The notes: generated from the sequence alone by a model not told the origin. 37,785 bases of DNA from Raineyella sp044508675 (GCA_044508675.1 JBIQHF010000028.1:1-37785); one strand, 5' to 3'; shown: positions 1 through 10,665, counted from the first letter of the stretch. Numbers and translations are program-made.

Positions 1-217
1 CGACTGGGTGGTCGACATGGGGCCCGAAGGCGGGCGTCGGGGCGGCGCCGTGGTGACCGAGGGGACCCCAGAGGAGGTCGCGGACTGTGCGGAGTCGTGG
101 ACCGGGCGGTACCTGAAGTCCGTCCTGCCGGTCAGCGAGGCCGTCCCGTCGGTCAGCGAGGCCGTCCTGTCGGGCAGCGAGGCCGTCCTGTCGGGCAGCG
201 AGGCTGCGGGGGGCTAG
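1..217 (+). CDS. uvrA: UvrA excinuclease ATPase subunit, C-terminal end (5' truncated by window)
   Basis: This is the last 71 residues of UvrA, the damage-recognition ABC-type ATPase of UvrABC nucleotide excision repair. The frame opens in the window at base 2 and reads DWVVDMGPEGGRRGG, followed by VVTEGTPEEVA and a TGRYLK motif. This is the conserved end of the second ATPase domain, just after its Walker B and switch region. The family usually ends shortly after the TGxYL motif. Here about 30 further residues follow, made of a degenerate seven-residue repeat (see the repeat entry). The gene is convergent with the Rieske gene, and uvrC lies 4.6 kb downstream on the same strand, so two of the three excinuclease genes are close together. 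The identity is secure although most of the protein is outside the window. Confidence 0.93.
   Translation, partial: DWVVDMGPEGGRRGGAVVTEGTPEEVADCAESWTGRYLKSVLPVSEAVPSVSEAVLSGSEAVLSGSEAAGG
131..214 (+). repeat. 21-bp tandem repeat, four copies, in the uvrA 3' end
   Basis: Four 21-bp units begin at 131, 152, 173 and 194. They encode the heptads VSEAVPS, VSEAVLS, GSEAVLS and GSEAAGG. The last unit is degenerate and the stop codon follows at once. The unit is a multiple of three, so copy-number change lengthens or shortens the UvrA tail without a frameshift. Confidence 0.9.
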
Positions 218-231
218 GCACCGGGAGATGG

Positions 232-248
232 CCGCGGCCCGGCCGCGG
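232..248. terminator. GC-rich hairpin between convergent uvrA and Rieske gene
   Basis: CCGCGG at 232-237 pairs with CCGCGG at 243-248, with a further C-G pair possible inside. It lies 15 bp after the uvrA stop and 8 bp from the Rieske stop, so it could end transcription from both sides. There is no U-tract. Confidence 0.45.
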
Positions 249-256
249 GAGGAGGA

Positions 257-691
257 TCAGGAGTCGAGTGCCTTCACCAGCAGTTCGTCGCCGTCCTCCT
301 CGACCCGGGCACGGGTCAGGCCGGTTGCCGAGGGCCCCTCGAGCACCGAGCCGTCCTCGACGGCGAAGTACGAGTTGTGGCACAGGCAGTGGATCCGGTT
401 GTCGTCGGTGACCTGGCGCACCGGGCAGCCCTGGTGGGGACAAACGTCGAGGTAGGCCTCGAACCGGCCCGCCTCCGGCTGGGTCACCACGTACCCCTGG
501 TCGGGGTAGATCACTGCCGAGCCCACCGGGATCTCGCTCCTCTTGATCCGCAGCTGTCGGTTGCTGGTGGTGCGGGGACGCGCCCCGCCGCCGTACATGT
601 CCGTACCGCACGCGGTGAGTCCGCCGGTGGCGGTCGCCGCAACGGCCCCCGCTGCGGCAAGCTTGATGACGGTGCGGCGCTGAGCTTGCAT
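257..691 (-). CDS. Tat-exported Rieske [2Fe-2S] lipoprotein
   Basis: A 144-residue extracytoplasmic Rieske protein. The N-terminus has a twin-arginine signal (RRTVIKLAAAG, residues 5-15) that runs into a lipobox ending LTAC, with C28 as the likely lipidated residue. The Rieske domain follows. CPHQGC supplies C84 and H86, and CLCH supplies C102 and H105, as cluster ligands; C89 and C104 match the usual disulfide. The start at 691 was chosen because AGGAGG lies 6 nt upstream and the Tat signal begins there. The frame stays open further upstream but without a signal peptide. It is much smaller than the Rieske subunit of the cytochrome bc complex (QcrA), and no cytochrome b or c gene is next to it. 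A role in electron transfer at the outer membrane face is inferred; the partner is unknown. Confidence 0.88.
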   Translation of the reverse strand: MQAQRRTVIKLAAAGAVAATATGGLTACGTDMYGGGARPRTTSNRQLRIKRSEIPVGSAVIYPDQGYVVTQPEAGRFEAYLDVCPHQGCPVRQVTDDNRIHCLCHNSYFAVEDGSVLEGPSATGLTRARVEEDGDELLVKALDS

Positions 692-929
692 CCGGGTCCT
701 CCTGAGGGCAGGGCCCACGACGCTCGGCTCATCCTCGGCGTCCATGGGCGGTGACCTCCCAAGGCTAGCCGCCGGGCAACGACCCCCGGCCAGGTGACCG
801 CACCGCGGCATCGCTGTGGGAGAGGTCACCGAGAGAAAGTTCACACCACCCCGACAGGGTTCCTACTACGAGACGTAATAGACTTCTGGTGACCCATTGA
901 CCAAGCTCCAAGGAAGCCAGGATGTCGCG

Positions 930-3629
<2,700 letters not shown>

Positions 3630-3634
3630 CCCAG

Positions 3635-4726
3635 ATGCCCATCCCACCGAAGGCCCCCGCCCACCTGAACAAACGCATCGCGGTCAAGTTCGGGACCCTC
3701 AGCCACGAACCGCTGGTCGATGCCGAAGGCAACCTCGCCGGGCGGGGGGCCGGCCCGGTGCTGGTCGGTCGCCTGCTGCGATTGTTCCCGCGGCCGATCC
3801 TCGTCGGACCGTTGCAGCGCCGCTGCAACGGCTTCGACCAGCAGCCGCTGGAGTTCATCGACGGCGACTCGACGATCGTGATCAACATGGACGTGATCGA
3901 CTCGCCGCTGGTCTGGACGCTGCTCAAGCAGAACGCGACCGAGCCCCGGGTGATGAACTTCATCTGGCGCAACCTCTCCGAGTACCCCGGCACGGTCGCC
4001 CAGGCCTCCCTGGGCCTGGCGTTCGGCCTGTTCCCGACCTTCGCCAACTCGGAGCGGACCGCCGAGGAGGTCCGGGAGCTCCTCGGCACCTGGACCGTCC
4101 CGACCCTGGCCGACAAGGCGATCATCGGCTGGGAGAACCTCGGCATCCACCTGCCGCGGGTCCGCCCGCGGACGACGCCGAAGATCCCGGTCGTGCTCTA
4201 CCCGGCGGTCACCCTGGCCCGCCGCAAGCGCCCGGACGTCTTCATGCGGGTCGTCTCCGCCGTCGCGGCCCGTACGCCGATCACCGTGGAGATGCGGCTG
4301 CTGGAGAAGGACCTGGTCACCGAGAAGGCGATGAAGATCTCCCGGGAGAAGTGGACCTGGGTCGGTCCGCTGGGCACCCGCGAGTCGTACTGGAAGCAGT
4401 TGGCCCACACCACGGCGTTCCTGGCCACCTCCGCCGACGAGTCGTACGGCCTGCAGCCGCTGGAGGCCCTGGCGGCCGGGGCGATCGGTGTCTTCCCCAA
4501 CCTGCCGTGGGCCAGGGCCCTGCTGCCGGAGGGCTATCCGTTCCTCTACGACTCCGAGGAGCAGGCCGAGGAGATGCTCCACCGGGTGGTCACCGATCCG
4601 GAGGGGTGCAAGCGGCAGATCGCCGCCACGTCCGGGGACCTGGACGCCTGGATCCGGAACCGGCACAGCGACGACAGCTTCGAGCGGGCGATCGAGGGCT
4701 ACGTGTCGAAGTGGTTCGGCGCCTGA
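3635..4726 (+). CDS. GT-B fold glycosyltransferase (GT4-like)
   Basis: A 363-residue cytosolic protein of the GT-B glycosyltransferase type. The C-terminal half shows the EX7E sugar-nucleotide motif ESYGLQPLE (E269 and E277) followed by ALAAGAIGVFPN and a short helix before the acceptor-proximal loop, as in GT4 enzymes. The N-terminal half matches no pattern I recognise, so donor and acceptor are unknown. Translation can start at ATG 3626, overlapping the hppA stop as ATGA, or at ATG 3635. The second was chosen because AGGAAGG ends 9 nt before it but touches the first. Either way the gene is tightly linked to hppA and probably co-translated. A strong hairpin follows the stop. Lipid or cell-wall glycan glycosylation would fit, but nothing in the sequence proves it. 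Confidence 0.8.
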   Translation: MPIPPKAPAHLNKRIAVKFGTLSHEPLVDAEGNLAGRGAGPVLVGRLLRLFPRPILVGPLQRRCNGFDQQPLEFIDGDSTIVINMDVIDSPLVWTLLKQNATEPRVMNFIWRNLSEYPGTVAQASLGLAFGLFPTFANSERTAEEVRELLGTWTVPTLADKAIIGWENLGIHLPRVRPRTTPKIPVVLYPAVTLARRKRPDVFMRVVSAVAARTPITVEMRLLEKDLVTEKAMKISREKWTWVGPLGTRESYWKQLAHTTAFLATSADESYGLQPLEALAAGAIGVFPNLPWARALLPEGYPFLYDSEEQAEEMLHRVVTDPEGCKRQIAATSGDLDAWIRNRHSDDSFERAIEGYVSKWFGA

Positions 4727-4761
4727 CCGGCTCCCCGTAGTCCCACACCACGACCCACACC

Positions 4762-4799
4762 ACGACGTACGGCCCTCCTCACCGGGGGCCGTACGTCGT
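4762..4799 (+). terminator. Terminator hairpin after the glycosyltransferase gene
   Basis: A perfect 14-bp stem pairs 4762-4775 with 4786-4799. It can extend by a G-U and a C-G pair towards a 6-nt loop. The arms contain the recurring CGTACG word. No U-tract follows. Confidence 0.75.
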
Positions 4800-4826
4800 C
4801 TGGCGTCGGTGCTGGGGACGGCGGCC

Positions 4827-4832
4827 TATGCT
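4827..4832 (+). promoter_or_regulatory. -10 hexamer of a likely leaderless uvrC promoter
   Basis: TATGCT ends 7 nt before the ATG at 4840, so transcription would start at or next to the start codon. No good Shine-Dalgarno precedes this ATG, and no clear -35 is seen. Confidence 0.5.
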
Positions 4833-4839
4833 GGTCGGC

Positions 4840-6840
4840 ATGGCTGACCCGTCCACCTATCGCCCCGAGCCCGGGTCGATCCCCGTGGACCCCGGCGTCT
4901 ACCGGTTCAGCGACGAGAACGGGCGCGTCATCTACGTCGGCAAGGCCAAGTCCCTGCGGCAGCGCCTGAACTCCTACTTCGCCGACCTGGCCGGGCTGCA
5001 TCCGCGGACCCAGACGATGGTCCGGACCGCGGCCCGGGTCGACTGGACGGTGGTGCGCAACGAGGTCGAGGCCCTCGGCCTGGAGTACACCTGGATCAAG
5101 CAGTTCGAGCCACGGTTCAACGTCATGTACCGGGACGACAAGTCCTACCCGTGGCTGGCGGTGACCTGGTCGGAGGAGATCCCCCGGGTGTTCGTCGGCC
5201 GGGGCAAGAAGCGTCGTGGCTGGCGCTACTTCGGACCGTACGGGCACGCCTGGGCGATCCGCGAGACCGTCGACACCCTGCTGCGGGTCTTCCCGATGCG
5301 TTCGTGCTCGGCCGGCACCTTCCGCAATGCTCGGGCCGCCGGCCGGCCGTGCCTGCTCGGCTACATCGGCAAGTGCTCGGCGCCGTGCGTGGGTCGGGTC
5401 ACCCCGGAGGAGCACCGCCAGATCGCCGATGACTTCTGCCAATTCATGGCGGGTCGGTCCACCGGGCTGGTGCGCCGGCTGCAGCGGGAGATGACCGAGG
5501 CGGCCGAGAATCTGGAGTTCGAGCGTGCCGGGGTGCTCCGCGATGACATCGCCGCACTGGAGCTGGCATTGGAGAAGAATGCGGTCGTGCTGGGGGACGG
5601 GACCGACGCGGACGTGATCGCCATGGCCGCCGAGCCGCTCGAGGTGTCGGTGATGGTCTTCCATGTCCGTGGTGGGCGGATCCGCGGCCGTCGCGGCTGG
5701 GTGGCCGACCGCACTGCCGAACAACCCCCCAGTGAGCTCGTCGGCACCTTCCTCACCCAGCTGTACGGCGCCGCCGGCGAGCTCGAGGTCACCGACGGCG
5801 AGGTGAACGGGGAGCGCCGGCCGATCCCCAAGGAGGTGCTGGTCCCGGTCCTGCCCGAGGAGGCCGACATCGTCCGCGAGTGGCTGTGCGAGCGCCGTGG
5901 TTCCCAGGTGGACCTGCGGGTGCCCCAGCGCGGCGACAAGCGGACCCTGATGGACACCGTGACCCGCAACGCCGAGGAGGCGCTGGCCCGGCACAAGACG
6001 AAGCGGTCGGGGGACCTGACCGCGCGCACCACGGCGCTGGAGGACCTCCAGGAGGCGCTCGGGCTGCCGACCCCGCCGCTGCGGATCGAGTGCTACGACG
6101 TCTCCAACCTGCAGGGCACCAACGTTGTCGCCTCGATGGTCGTGTTCGAGGACGGCCTGGCGCGCAAGTCCGAGTACCGGCACTTCACCATCAGGAGCGT
6201 GGACGGCCAGGACGACGTGGCATCCATGTACGAGGTGATCACCCGCCGCTTCAGCCGGATGCTCGCCGAACAGGAGGTGCTCAAGGGCGCCGGCTCCGCG
6301 GAGGCCGGCGCGCCCTCGCTGGTGGACCCGGCGACCGGCAAGGCGCTGAAGTTCGCGTACACCCCCTCCCTGGTCGTCGTCGACGGCGGGCCGCCCCAGG
6401 TGGAGGCGGCCCGCCGCGCGATGGCCGACCTGGGCATCACCGGGATCGGGTTGTGCGGGTTGGCCAAGCGCCTGGAGGAGGTGTGGCTGCCCGAGGAGGA
6501 CTACCCGGTGATCCTCCCGCGGACGTCGGAGGGGCTCTACCTGATGCAGCGGGTGCGCGACGAGGCGCACCGGTTCGCCATCACCCACCACCGCACCCGT
6601 CGGAGCCACTCGATGCTGGAGTCGATGCTGGATGGCATTGCGGGGCTGGGTCCTGCCCGGCGGGCCACCTTGATGAAGGAGTTCGGGTCGGTGAAGAAGT
6701 TGCGTGCCGCCACGGAGGAAGAGGTGCGGGCGCTGCCCGGTTTCGGACCCGCGACGGCCCGGGCCGTGGTGCAGGCGATCGCTGCCGCTCCCACCCGTGA
6801 GGTGCTCAATACCGCTACCGGCGAGGTGACGGAGGCGTGA
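4840..6840 (+). CDS. uvrC: UvrC excinuclease subunit
   Basis: A 666-residue UvrC, which makes the two incisions flanking damage in nucleotide excision repair. Domains in order: N-terminal GIY-YIG nuclease (PGVYRF near residue 18 and VIYVGKAKSLRQRL near 30); a Cys-containing linker (CSAGTF, CLLGYIGKCSAPC); a UVR motif that binds UvrB (LEFERAGVLRDDI); the RNase H-like endonuclease (IECYDVSNLQGTN and VVVDGGPPQ, with catalytic aspartates); and a C-terminal helix-hairpin-helix pair ending ALPGFGPATA. ATG 4840 was chosen over ATG 4828 because 4828 lies inside the putative -10 box. The gene stands alone after a terminator hairpin and ends 37 bp before rapZ. Length and motifs are normal for actinobacterial UvrC. 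Confidence 0.97.
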   Translation: MADPSTYRPEPGSIPVDPGVYRFSDENGRVIYVGKAKSLRQRLNSYFADLAGLHPRTQTMVRTAARVDWTVVRNEVEALGLEYTWIKQFEPRFNVMYRDDKSYPWLAVTWSEEIPRVFVGRGKKRRGWRYFGPYGHAWAIRETVDTLLRVFPMRSCSAGTFRNARAAGRPCLLGYIGKCSAPCVGRVTPEEHRQIADDFCQFMAGRSTGLVRRLQREMTEAAENLEFERAGVLRDDIAALELALEKNAVVLGDGTDADVIAMAAEPLEVSVMVFHVRGGRIRGRRGWVADRTAEQPPSELVGTFLTQLYGAAGELEVTDGEVNGERRPIPKEVLVPVLPEEADIVREWLCERRGSQVDLRVPQRGDKRTLMDTVTRNAEEALARHKTKRSGDLTARTTALEDLQEALGLPTPPLRIECYDVSNLQGTNVVASMVVFEDGLARKSEYRHFTIRSVDGQDDVASMYEVITRRFSRMLAEQEVLKGAGSAEAGAPSLVDPATGKALKFAYTPSLVVVDGGPPQVEAARRAMADLGITGIGLCGLAKRLEEVWLPEEDYPVILPRTSEGLYLMQRVRDEAHRFAITHHRTRRSHSMLESMLDGIAGLGPARRATLMKEFGSVKKLRAATEEEVRALPGFGPATARAVVQAIAAAPTREVLNTATGEVTEA

Positions 6841-6865
6841 GCGGCAGGGTGGGTCGGGCGTGGCC

Positions 6866-6871
6866 CATAAT
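6866..6871 (+). promoter_or_regulatory. -10 hexamer of a likely leaderless rapZ promoter
   Basis: CATAAT ends 6 nt before the GTG at 6878. The intervening GGGGGC is too close to the start to be a normal Shine-Dalgarno, so a leaderless mRNA is more likely. No clear -35 is visible. Confidence 0.5.
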
Positions 6872-6877
6872 GGGGGC

Positions 6878-7747
6878 GTGACCGATCAGGAGCAACGGGT
6901 ACTCGTCATCACCGGACTCAGTGGAGCCGGGCGCTCGACGGCCGCCGATGCTCTCGAGGACGCGGACTGGTACGTGGTGGACAACCTGCCGCCGAGGCTG
7001 CTGCCCGACCTGGCCCGTCTCGTCGGCTCGGCCGGCATCCCCAACCTCGCCGTCGTCCTCGACGTCCGCAGCCGGGCCCTGTTCTCCGACCTGCTGCCCG
7101 CCTTGGCGGACCTGCGGACCGAGGGGATCGACATCGACCCCGAGGTGCTGTTCCTGGAGGCCAGTGACGAGATCATCGTCCGACGCCAGGAATCGGCCCG
7201 GCGCCCGCACCCACTGCAGGGTGGAGGGCGGCTGCTCGACGGGGTCCGCGCCGAGCGTTCCCAGATGAGTGCCCTGCGGTCGGTCGCCGACCTGGTCATC
7301 GACACCTCGAACCTGAACGTCCACCAGCTGCGGGACCGGGTCGGACACGCCTACGGCGGCGCCGAGCGCAAGTTCCGGGTCACGATCGTCTCGTTCGGCT
7401 TCAAGCACGGGGTCCCGGTGGATGCCGACCTGGTGCTGGACGTACGCTTCCTCCCCAACCCGCACTGGGTGCCGCAGCTGCGGCCCATGACCGGCCTGGA
7501 CCAGCCGGTGCGGGACTACGTCCTCGGCCAGGACGGTGCGATGGAGTACCTGGACCGCATCGAGGCGCTACTGATGGACATCGTGATCCCCGGGTACGTC
7601 CACGAGGGCAAGTGGCTGATGACCATTGCGATCGGCTGCACCGGTGGCCGACACCGCTCCACCTCGATGTCGATCGACCTGGCCCGCCGCCTGACGGCGC
7701 ACGACATCCCGACCTCCACCGTCCACCGCGACGCGGAGTTGATGTGA
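6878..7747 (+). CDS. rapZ: RapZ-family nucleotide-binding protein
   Basis: A 289-residue RapZ (YvcJ) family protein. The P-loop GLSGAGRS (residues 13-20) carries Arg at the usual Walker A Lys, which as I recall is common in actinobacterial members. It is followed by the family signature WYVVDNLPPRLLPDL. The C-terminal domain shows GCTGGRHRSTSMSI, the conserved part that binds RNA in the E. coli protein. In E. coli RapZ senses glucosamine-6-phosphate and steers a small RNA to RNase E; the role in actinobacteria is not established. GTG 6878 was chosen because alignment with the family begins there, and an earlier GTG at 6860 lies before the -10 box. yvcK follows one base after the stop, and whiA comes next, the standard triad of Gram-positive bacteria. 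Confidence 0.95.
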   Translation: MTDQEQRVLVITGLSGAGRSTAADALEDADWYVVDNLPPRLLPDLARLVGSAGIPNLAVVLDVRSRALFSDLLPALADLRTEGIDIDPEVLFLEASDEIIVRRQESARRPHPLQGGGRLLDGVRAERSQMSALRSVADLVIDTSNLNVHQLRDRVGHAYGGAERKFRVTIVSFGFKHGVPVDADLVLDVRFLPNPHWVPQLRPMTGLDQPVRDYVLGQDGAMEYLDRIEALLMDIVIPGYVHEGKWLMTIAIGCTGGRHRSTSMSIDLARRLTAHDIPTSTVHRDAELM

Positions 7748-7748
7748 C

Positions 7749-8711
7749 ATGTTGATGGCTGACCTGAGCTTCGCACGTCGGCCCAACGTGACGGCCCTCG
7801 GTGGTGGCCACGGGCTCTACGCGAACCTGTCGGCGCTGCGCCGGATCACCGACCGCCTGACGGCCGTGGTCACCGTGGCCGACGACGGCGGGTCCTCGGG
7901 CCGGTTGCGGCAGGAGTTCGACATGCTCCCGCCGGGTGACCTGCGGATGGCGCTGGCCGCACTGTGTGGGGACGACTCGCAGGGTCGGCTCTGGGCCGAT
8001 GTCCTGCAGTCCCGTTTCGCCGGTGACGGGCCGCTCGGCGGTCACGCGATCGGCAACCTGCTGATCGCCGGCCTGTGGCAGAAGGTCGACGCGGTGACCG
8101 GGCTGGACATGGTGGCGTCCCTGCTCGGATGTCGGGGGAGGGTGCTGCCGATGTCGGCGGTGCCGCTGGAGATCGAGGCCGATGTGATCGGAAACGACCC
8201 GGCACGGCCCGATGACACCACGGTGCTGCACGGCCAGTACCGGGTGGCGACGACGAAGGCGGACGTGGCGGGCATCCGGCTGATCCCGGAGGACCCGCCG
8301 GTGCCGGTGGAGACGCTGCAGGCGATCCGCGACTCCGACTGGGTCATCCTCGGCCCCGGCTCGTGGTTCACCTCGGTCATCCCGCACCTGCTGGTGCCGG
8401 ATCTGGCGGACGCGCTGGTGAACACCAAGGCCCGTCGGATCCTGACCATGAACCTGCGTCCGGCGGGGGAGACCTCCGGTTTCACCCCGTCGCGGCACGT
8501 GGAGGCGCTGGCCGAGCACGCCCCGACGCTGCGCCTGGACGTGGTCCTGGCCGACCCACGCTTCGTCGCCGACGACCGCAGCCACCTGGAGGGGTTCGCC
8601 GCCTCCCTCGGGGCTGAACTCGTCATCACCGAGGTCGCGATGCGTGACGGCACCGCCCGGCACGACCCGCTACGGCTCGCCGCCGCCTACTCCGAGATCA
8701 TGGGCCTGTAG
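7749..8711 (+). CDS. yvcK: YvcK/CofD-like gluconeogenesis factor
   Basis: A 320-residue member of the YvcK family (GluM/CuvA homologues), which fold like the F420 enzyme CofD and bind UDP-sugars. Signatures are VTALGGGHGLYANLSAL at the N-terminus, VTVADDGGSSGRLR (near residue 40), PPGDLRMALAAL and GHAIGNLLIAGL, and later ILGPGSWFTSVIPHL. In Bacillus and mycobacteria the family supports cell-wall precursor supply and growth on gluconeogenic carbon; transfer of that role here is inference. ATG 7749 lies one base after the rapZ stop; ATG 7755 is an equally possible start because both share the same weak ribosome-binding region. The gene is certainly translated from the rapZ transcript. It is not CofD, since no other F420 genes are near and the protein sits in the rapZ-whiA context. 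Confidence 0.94.
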   Translation: MLMADLSFARRPNVTALGGGHGLYANLSALRRITDRLTAVVTVADDGGSSGRLRQEFDMLPPGDLRMALAALCGDDSQGRLWADVLQSRFAGDGPLGGHAIGNLLIAGLWQKVDAVTGLDMVASLLGCRGRVLPMSAVPLEIEADVIGNDPARPDDTTVLHGQYRVATTKADVAGIRLIPEDPPVPVETLQAIRDSDWVILGPGSWFTSVIPHLLVPDLADALVNTKARRILTMNLRPAGETSGFTPSRHVEALAEHAPTLRLDVVLADPRFVADDRSHLEGFAASLGAELVITEVAMRDGTARHDPLRLAAAYSEIMGL

Positions 8712-8811
8712 GCCGGGACCGACGGATCTGGCGGGGCTTCGTACGGTCCGTCCTGCGGTCCGGAGGCCCTCTGATCCCGGACCGGTGCGCGGGGTGTGGA
8801 ATCATGGAGCA

Positions 8812-9801
8812 ATGGCGATGACCCCACAGGTGAAGGCAGAACTGGCGACGGTATCGGTGAAGAAGACCCCGGCACGGGTCGCCGAGATGGCCGCCACCCT
8901 CCGCTTCGCAGGAGGTCTGCACCTGGCCGGTGGCCGCATCGTCATCGAGGCCGAGCTCGACACCGGCGCCGCCGCCCGGCGGCTGCGTACCTCCATCGGT
9001 GAGGTCTTCGGCTACCCCTCCGAACTCGTCGTGGTGAACGGCACCGGATTGCGCCGCGCCACCCGCTATGTCGTGCGGATGACCTCCAACGGTGAGGACC
9101 TGGCCCGGCGGACGGGGCTGATCGACCAGCACGGGCGCCCGGTGCGCGGGCTGCCGGTGCAGATCGTGGGTGGTGACCTGGATGCGGCGGTGTCGGCCTG
9201 GCGTGGGGCGTTCCTGGCGCACGGTTCGCTGACCGAGCCGGGCCGCTCGATGGCTCTGGAGGTGACCTGTCCCGGCCCGGAGGCCGCGCTCGCCCTGGTC
9301 GGCTCGGCACGACGGCTCGGGATCGGCGCCAAGGCCCGGGTGGTGCGTGACATCGACCGGGTCGCGATCCGCGACGGCGATTCGATCGCTGCGATGCTGA
9401 CCCGGCTGGGGGCCCACGAGTCCGTGATGGCGTGGGAGGAACGACGGGTGCGCCGGGAGGTCCGCGCCTCCGCGAACCGGCTGGCGAACTTCGACGACGC
9501 CAACCTGCGCCGCTCGGCCCAGGCCGCGGTCGCGGCCAGCGCCCGGGTGGCCCGGGCCCTGGAGATCCTTGGGGACGACGTCCCCGACCACCTGCGGCGG
9601 GCCGGCGAACTGCGGATGGAGCACAAGCAGGCCAGCCTCGAGGAGCTCGGCCGACTGCACGAACCGCCGCTGACCAAGGACGCGATCGCCGGTCGGATCC
9701 GGCGCCTGCTCGGGACTGCGGACAAGCGGGCCGCCGAACTGGGCATCCCCGACACCGAGGCGAGCGTGTTCCCGGAGAACGGCGAGCGGTCCAGACAGTG
9801 A
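8812..9801 (+). CDS. whiA: WhiA sporulation/cell-division regulator
   Basis: A 329-residue WhiA, a DNA-binding protein that works with WhiB in Streptomyces to trigger division genes and is conserved in non-sporulating Gram-positives. The N-terminal two thirds is the degenerate LAGLIDADG homing-endonuclease fold (LRFAGGLHLAGGRIVIEAELDT; GAFLAHGSLTEPGRS; LEVTCPGPEAALAL). The C-terminus is the helix-turn-helix: RRMEHKQASLEELG-like segment then PPLTKDAIAGRIRRL. ATG 8812 gives the family start MAMTPQVKAEL; ATG 8818 has better Shine-Dalgarno spacing (GGAG 8 nt upstream) and would remove two residues. A 100-bp gap separates it from yvcK, so it may also have its own promoter (AATCAT near 8800). A GC hairpin follows the stop. 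Confidence 0.96.
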   Translation: MAMTPQVKAELATVSVKKTPARVAEMAATLRFAGGLHLAGGRIVIEAELDTGAAARRLRTSIGEVFGYPSELVVVNGTGLRRATRYVVRMTSNGEDLARRTGLIDQHGRPVRGLPVQIVGGDLDAAVSAWRGAFLAHGSLTEPGRSMALEVTCPGPEAALALVGSARRLGIGAKARVVRDIDRVAIRDGDSIAAMLTRLGAHESVMAWEERRVRREVRASANRLANFDDANLRRSAQAAVAASARVARALEILGDDVPDHLRRAGELRMEHKQASLEELGRLHEPPLTKDAIAGRIRRLLGTADKRAAELGIPDTEASVFPENGERSRQ

Positions 9802-9805
9802 CGAG

Positions 9806-9836
9806 GGCGGGCCGGCCGGAAAGCTGCAGGCCCGCC
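9806..9836. terminator. Hairpin between convergent whiA and aldolase genes
   Basis: GGCGGGCC at 9806-9813 pairs with GGCCCGCC at 9829-9836. It begins 5 bp after the whiA stop, and a second palindrome (9852-9867) abuts the aldolase stop. Together they probably separate the two convergent units. Confidence 0.5.
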
Positions 9837-9841
9837 GTTCA

Positions 9842-9877
9842 GGCTCAGTAGGCCCCGCCGGCGGGGCTCAGTAGGCC
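9842..9877. repeat. 13-bp direct repeat spanning the aldolase stop codon
   Basis: GGCTCAGTAGGCC occurs at 9842-9854 and 9865-9877. The second copy contains the last codons and stop of the minus-strand aldolase gene. Between them lies a perfect 16-bp palindrome of Gs and Cs (9852-9867, overlapping both copies). This looks like a small duplication of the gene end. Confidence 0.75.
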
Positions 9878-10665
9878 TTCGGCTGGCCGGTCAGGTCCGG
9901 GGCCTTGTCACCGAGGATGTGGGCGACCTGCTCGCGGCCGGCGGTCAGCAGCAGTCCCGAGTCGCTGCTGGGATTGACCATGTCGGCGCCCTCGTCGCCC
10001 CAGTACTTCGCCTCGTCGGCGTCGGCGCAGTAGATCGCCATCTTCAGCCCGTGGGCGTGAGCCCGTTCGAGGATGGTGTGCACCATGTCGATGATCTGCT
10101 GCGGCATCGGGCCGCCGCCCTTCAGCCCCATGCTCAGGGCCAGGTCGTTCGGGCCCACGAAGACCCCGTAGAGTCCCCGGGTCGCCATGATCGCCTCCAT
10201 GTTGTCAAAGCCTTCCTTCGACTCGATCTGGGGCCAGACCTGGAGCACGGTGTCGGCGTCCTGGAAGTAGCTCGGCCCCGCGTACAGGGTGCCGCGGGTG
10301 GGACCGAGCGAGCGGGTGCCGGCCGGCGGGTAGAAGCAGGCCTTGGAGACGATCTCCGCCTGCTCCGCCGTGGCGACGTCGGGGATGATCATCCCGTACG
10401 CCCCGGCGTCCAGCAGCCAGCCGATCTCCCGCGGGTCCTGGCTGGGGGAGCGTACGAAGGGCGACGCATTGCCGGCCGACACGGCCTGCAGCATCGACAT
10501 GATCGCGTCCCTGCCGAACATGCCGTGCTGGGCGTCGATCGTCACCGAGTCGAAGCCAGCGTGCGAGAGGATCTCGGCAATGTAGGTGGACTCCATCGTC
10601 ACCCAGGCGTTCACCGCCGTACGCCCTGCCTTGATCGCATCATCGACTCGGTTGGTACGCAGCAT
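9868..10665 (-). CDS. HpcH/HpaI family aldolase (2-oxo acid aldolase type)
   Basis: A 265-residue class II, metal-dependent aldolase of the HpcH/HpaI family (relatives: HpaI, GarL, RhmA), which cleave or form 4-hydroxy-2-oxo acids to pyruvate plus an aldehyde. Expected active-site features are present: DAQHGMFG with the catalytic His, the Arg in FVRSP, the metal-binding Glu in IESKEGFDNM and the Asp in VFVGPNDLALSMG. Two adjacent ATGs exist at 10668 and 10665; the second was chosen because AGAGGA lies 7 nt before it. The gene is on the opposite strand to its neighbours and sits between whiA and gap, which are adjacent or nearly so in many actinobacteria, so it looks like an insertion. There is no accompanying dehydratase, kinase or transporter, and the true substrate cannot be read from sequence. 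Confidence 0.88.
   Translation of the reverse strand: MLRTNRVDDAIKAGRTAVNAWVTMESTYIAEILSHAGFDSVTIDAQHGMFGRDAIMSMLQAVSAGNASPFVRSPSQDPREIGWLLDAGAYGMIIPDVATAEQAEIVSKACFYPPAGTRSLGPTRGTLYAGPSYFQDADTVLQVWPQIESKEGFDNMEAIMATRGLYGVFVGPNDLALSMGLKGGGPMPQQIIDMVHTILERAHAHGLKMAIYCADADEAKYWGDEGADMVNPSSDSGLLLTAGREQVAHILGDKAPDLTGQPKAY

Noticed and set aside
131..214. CRISPR-like array
   Set aside because: Units are contiguous without spacers, and encode a protein tail. The same applies to the repeats at 14027 and 37435.
897..929. TTG start for the pyrophosphatase at 897
   Set aside because: Rare start codon, no better ribosome-binding site, and it adds residues before the signal-like region; ATG 930 is preferred.
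4699..6609. Long minus-strand open frame over uvrC
   Set aside because: It mirrors uvrC in another frame, is rich in Arg/Gly/His/Pro as expected for antisense frames of GC-rich genes, and has no family motif.
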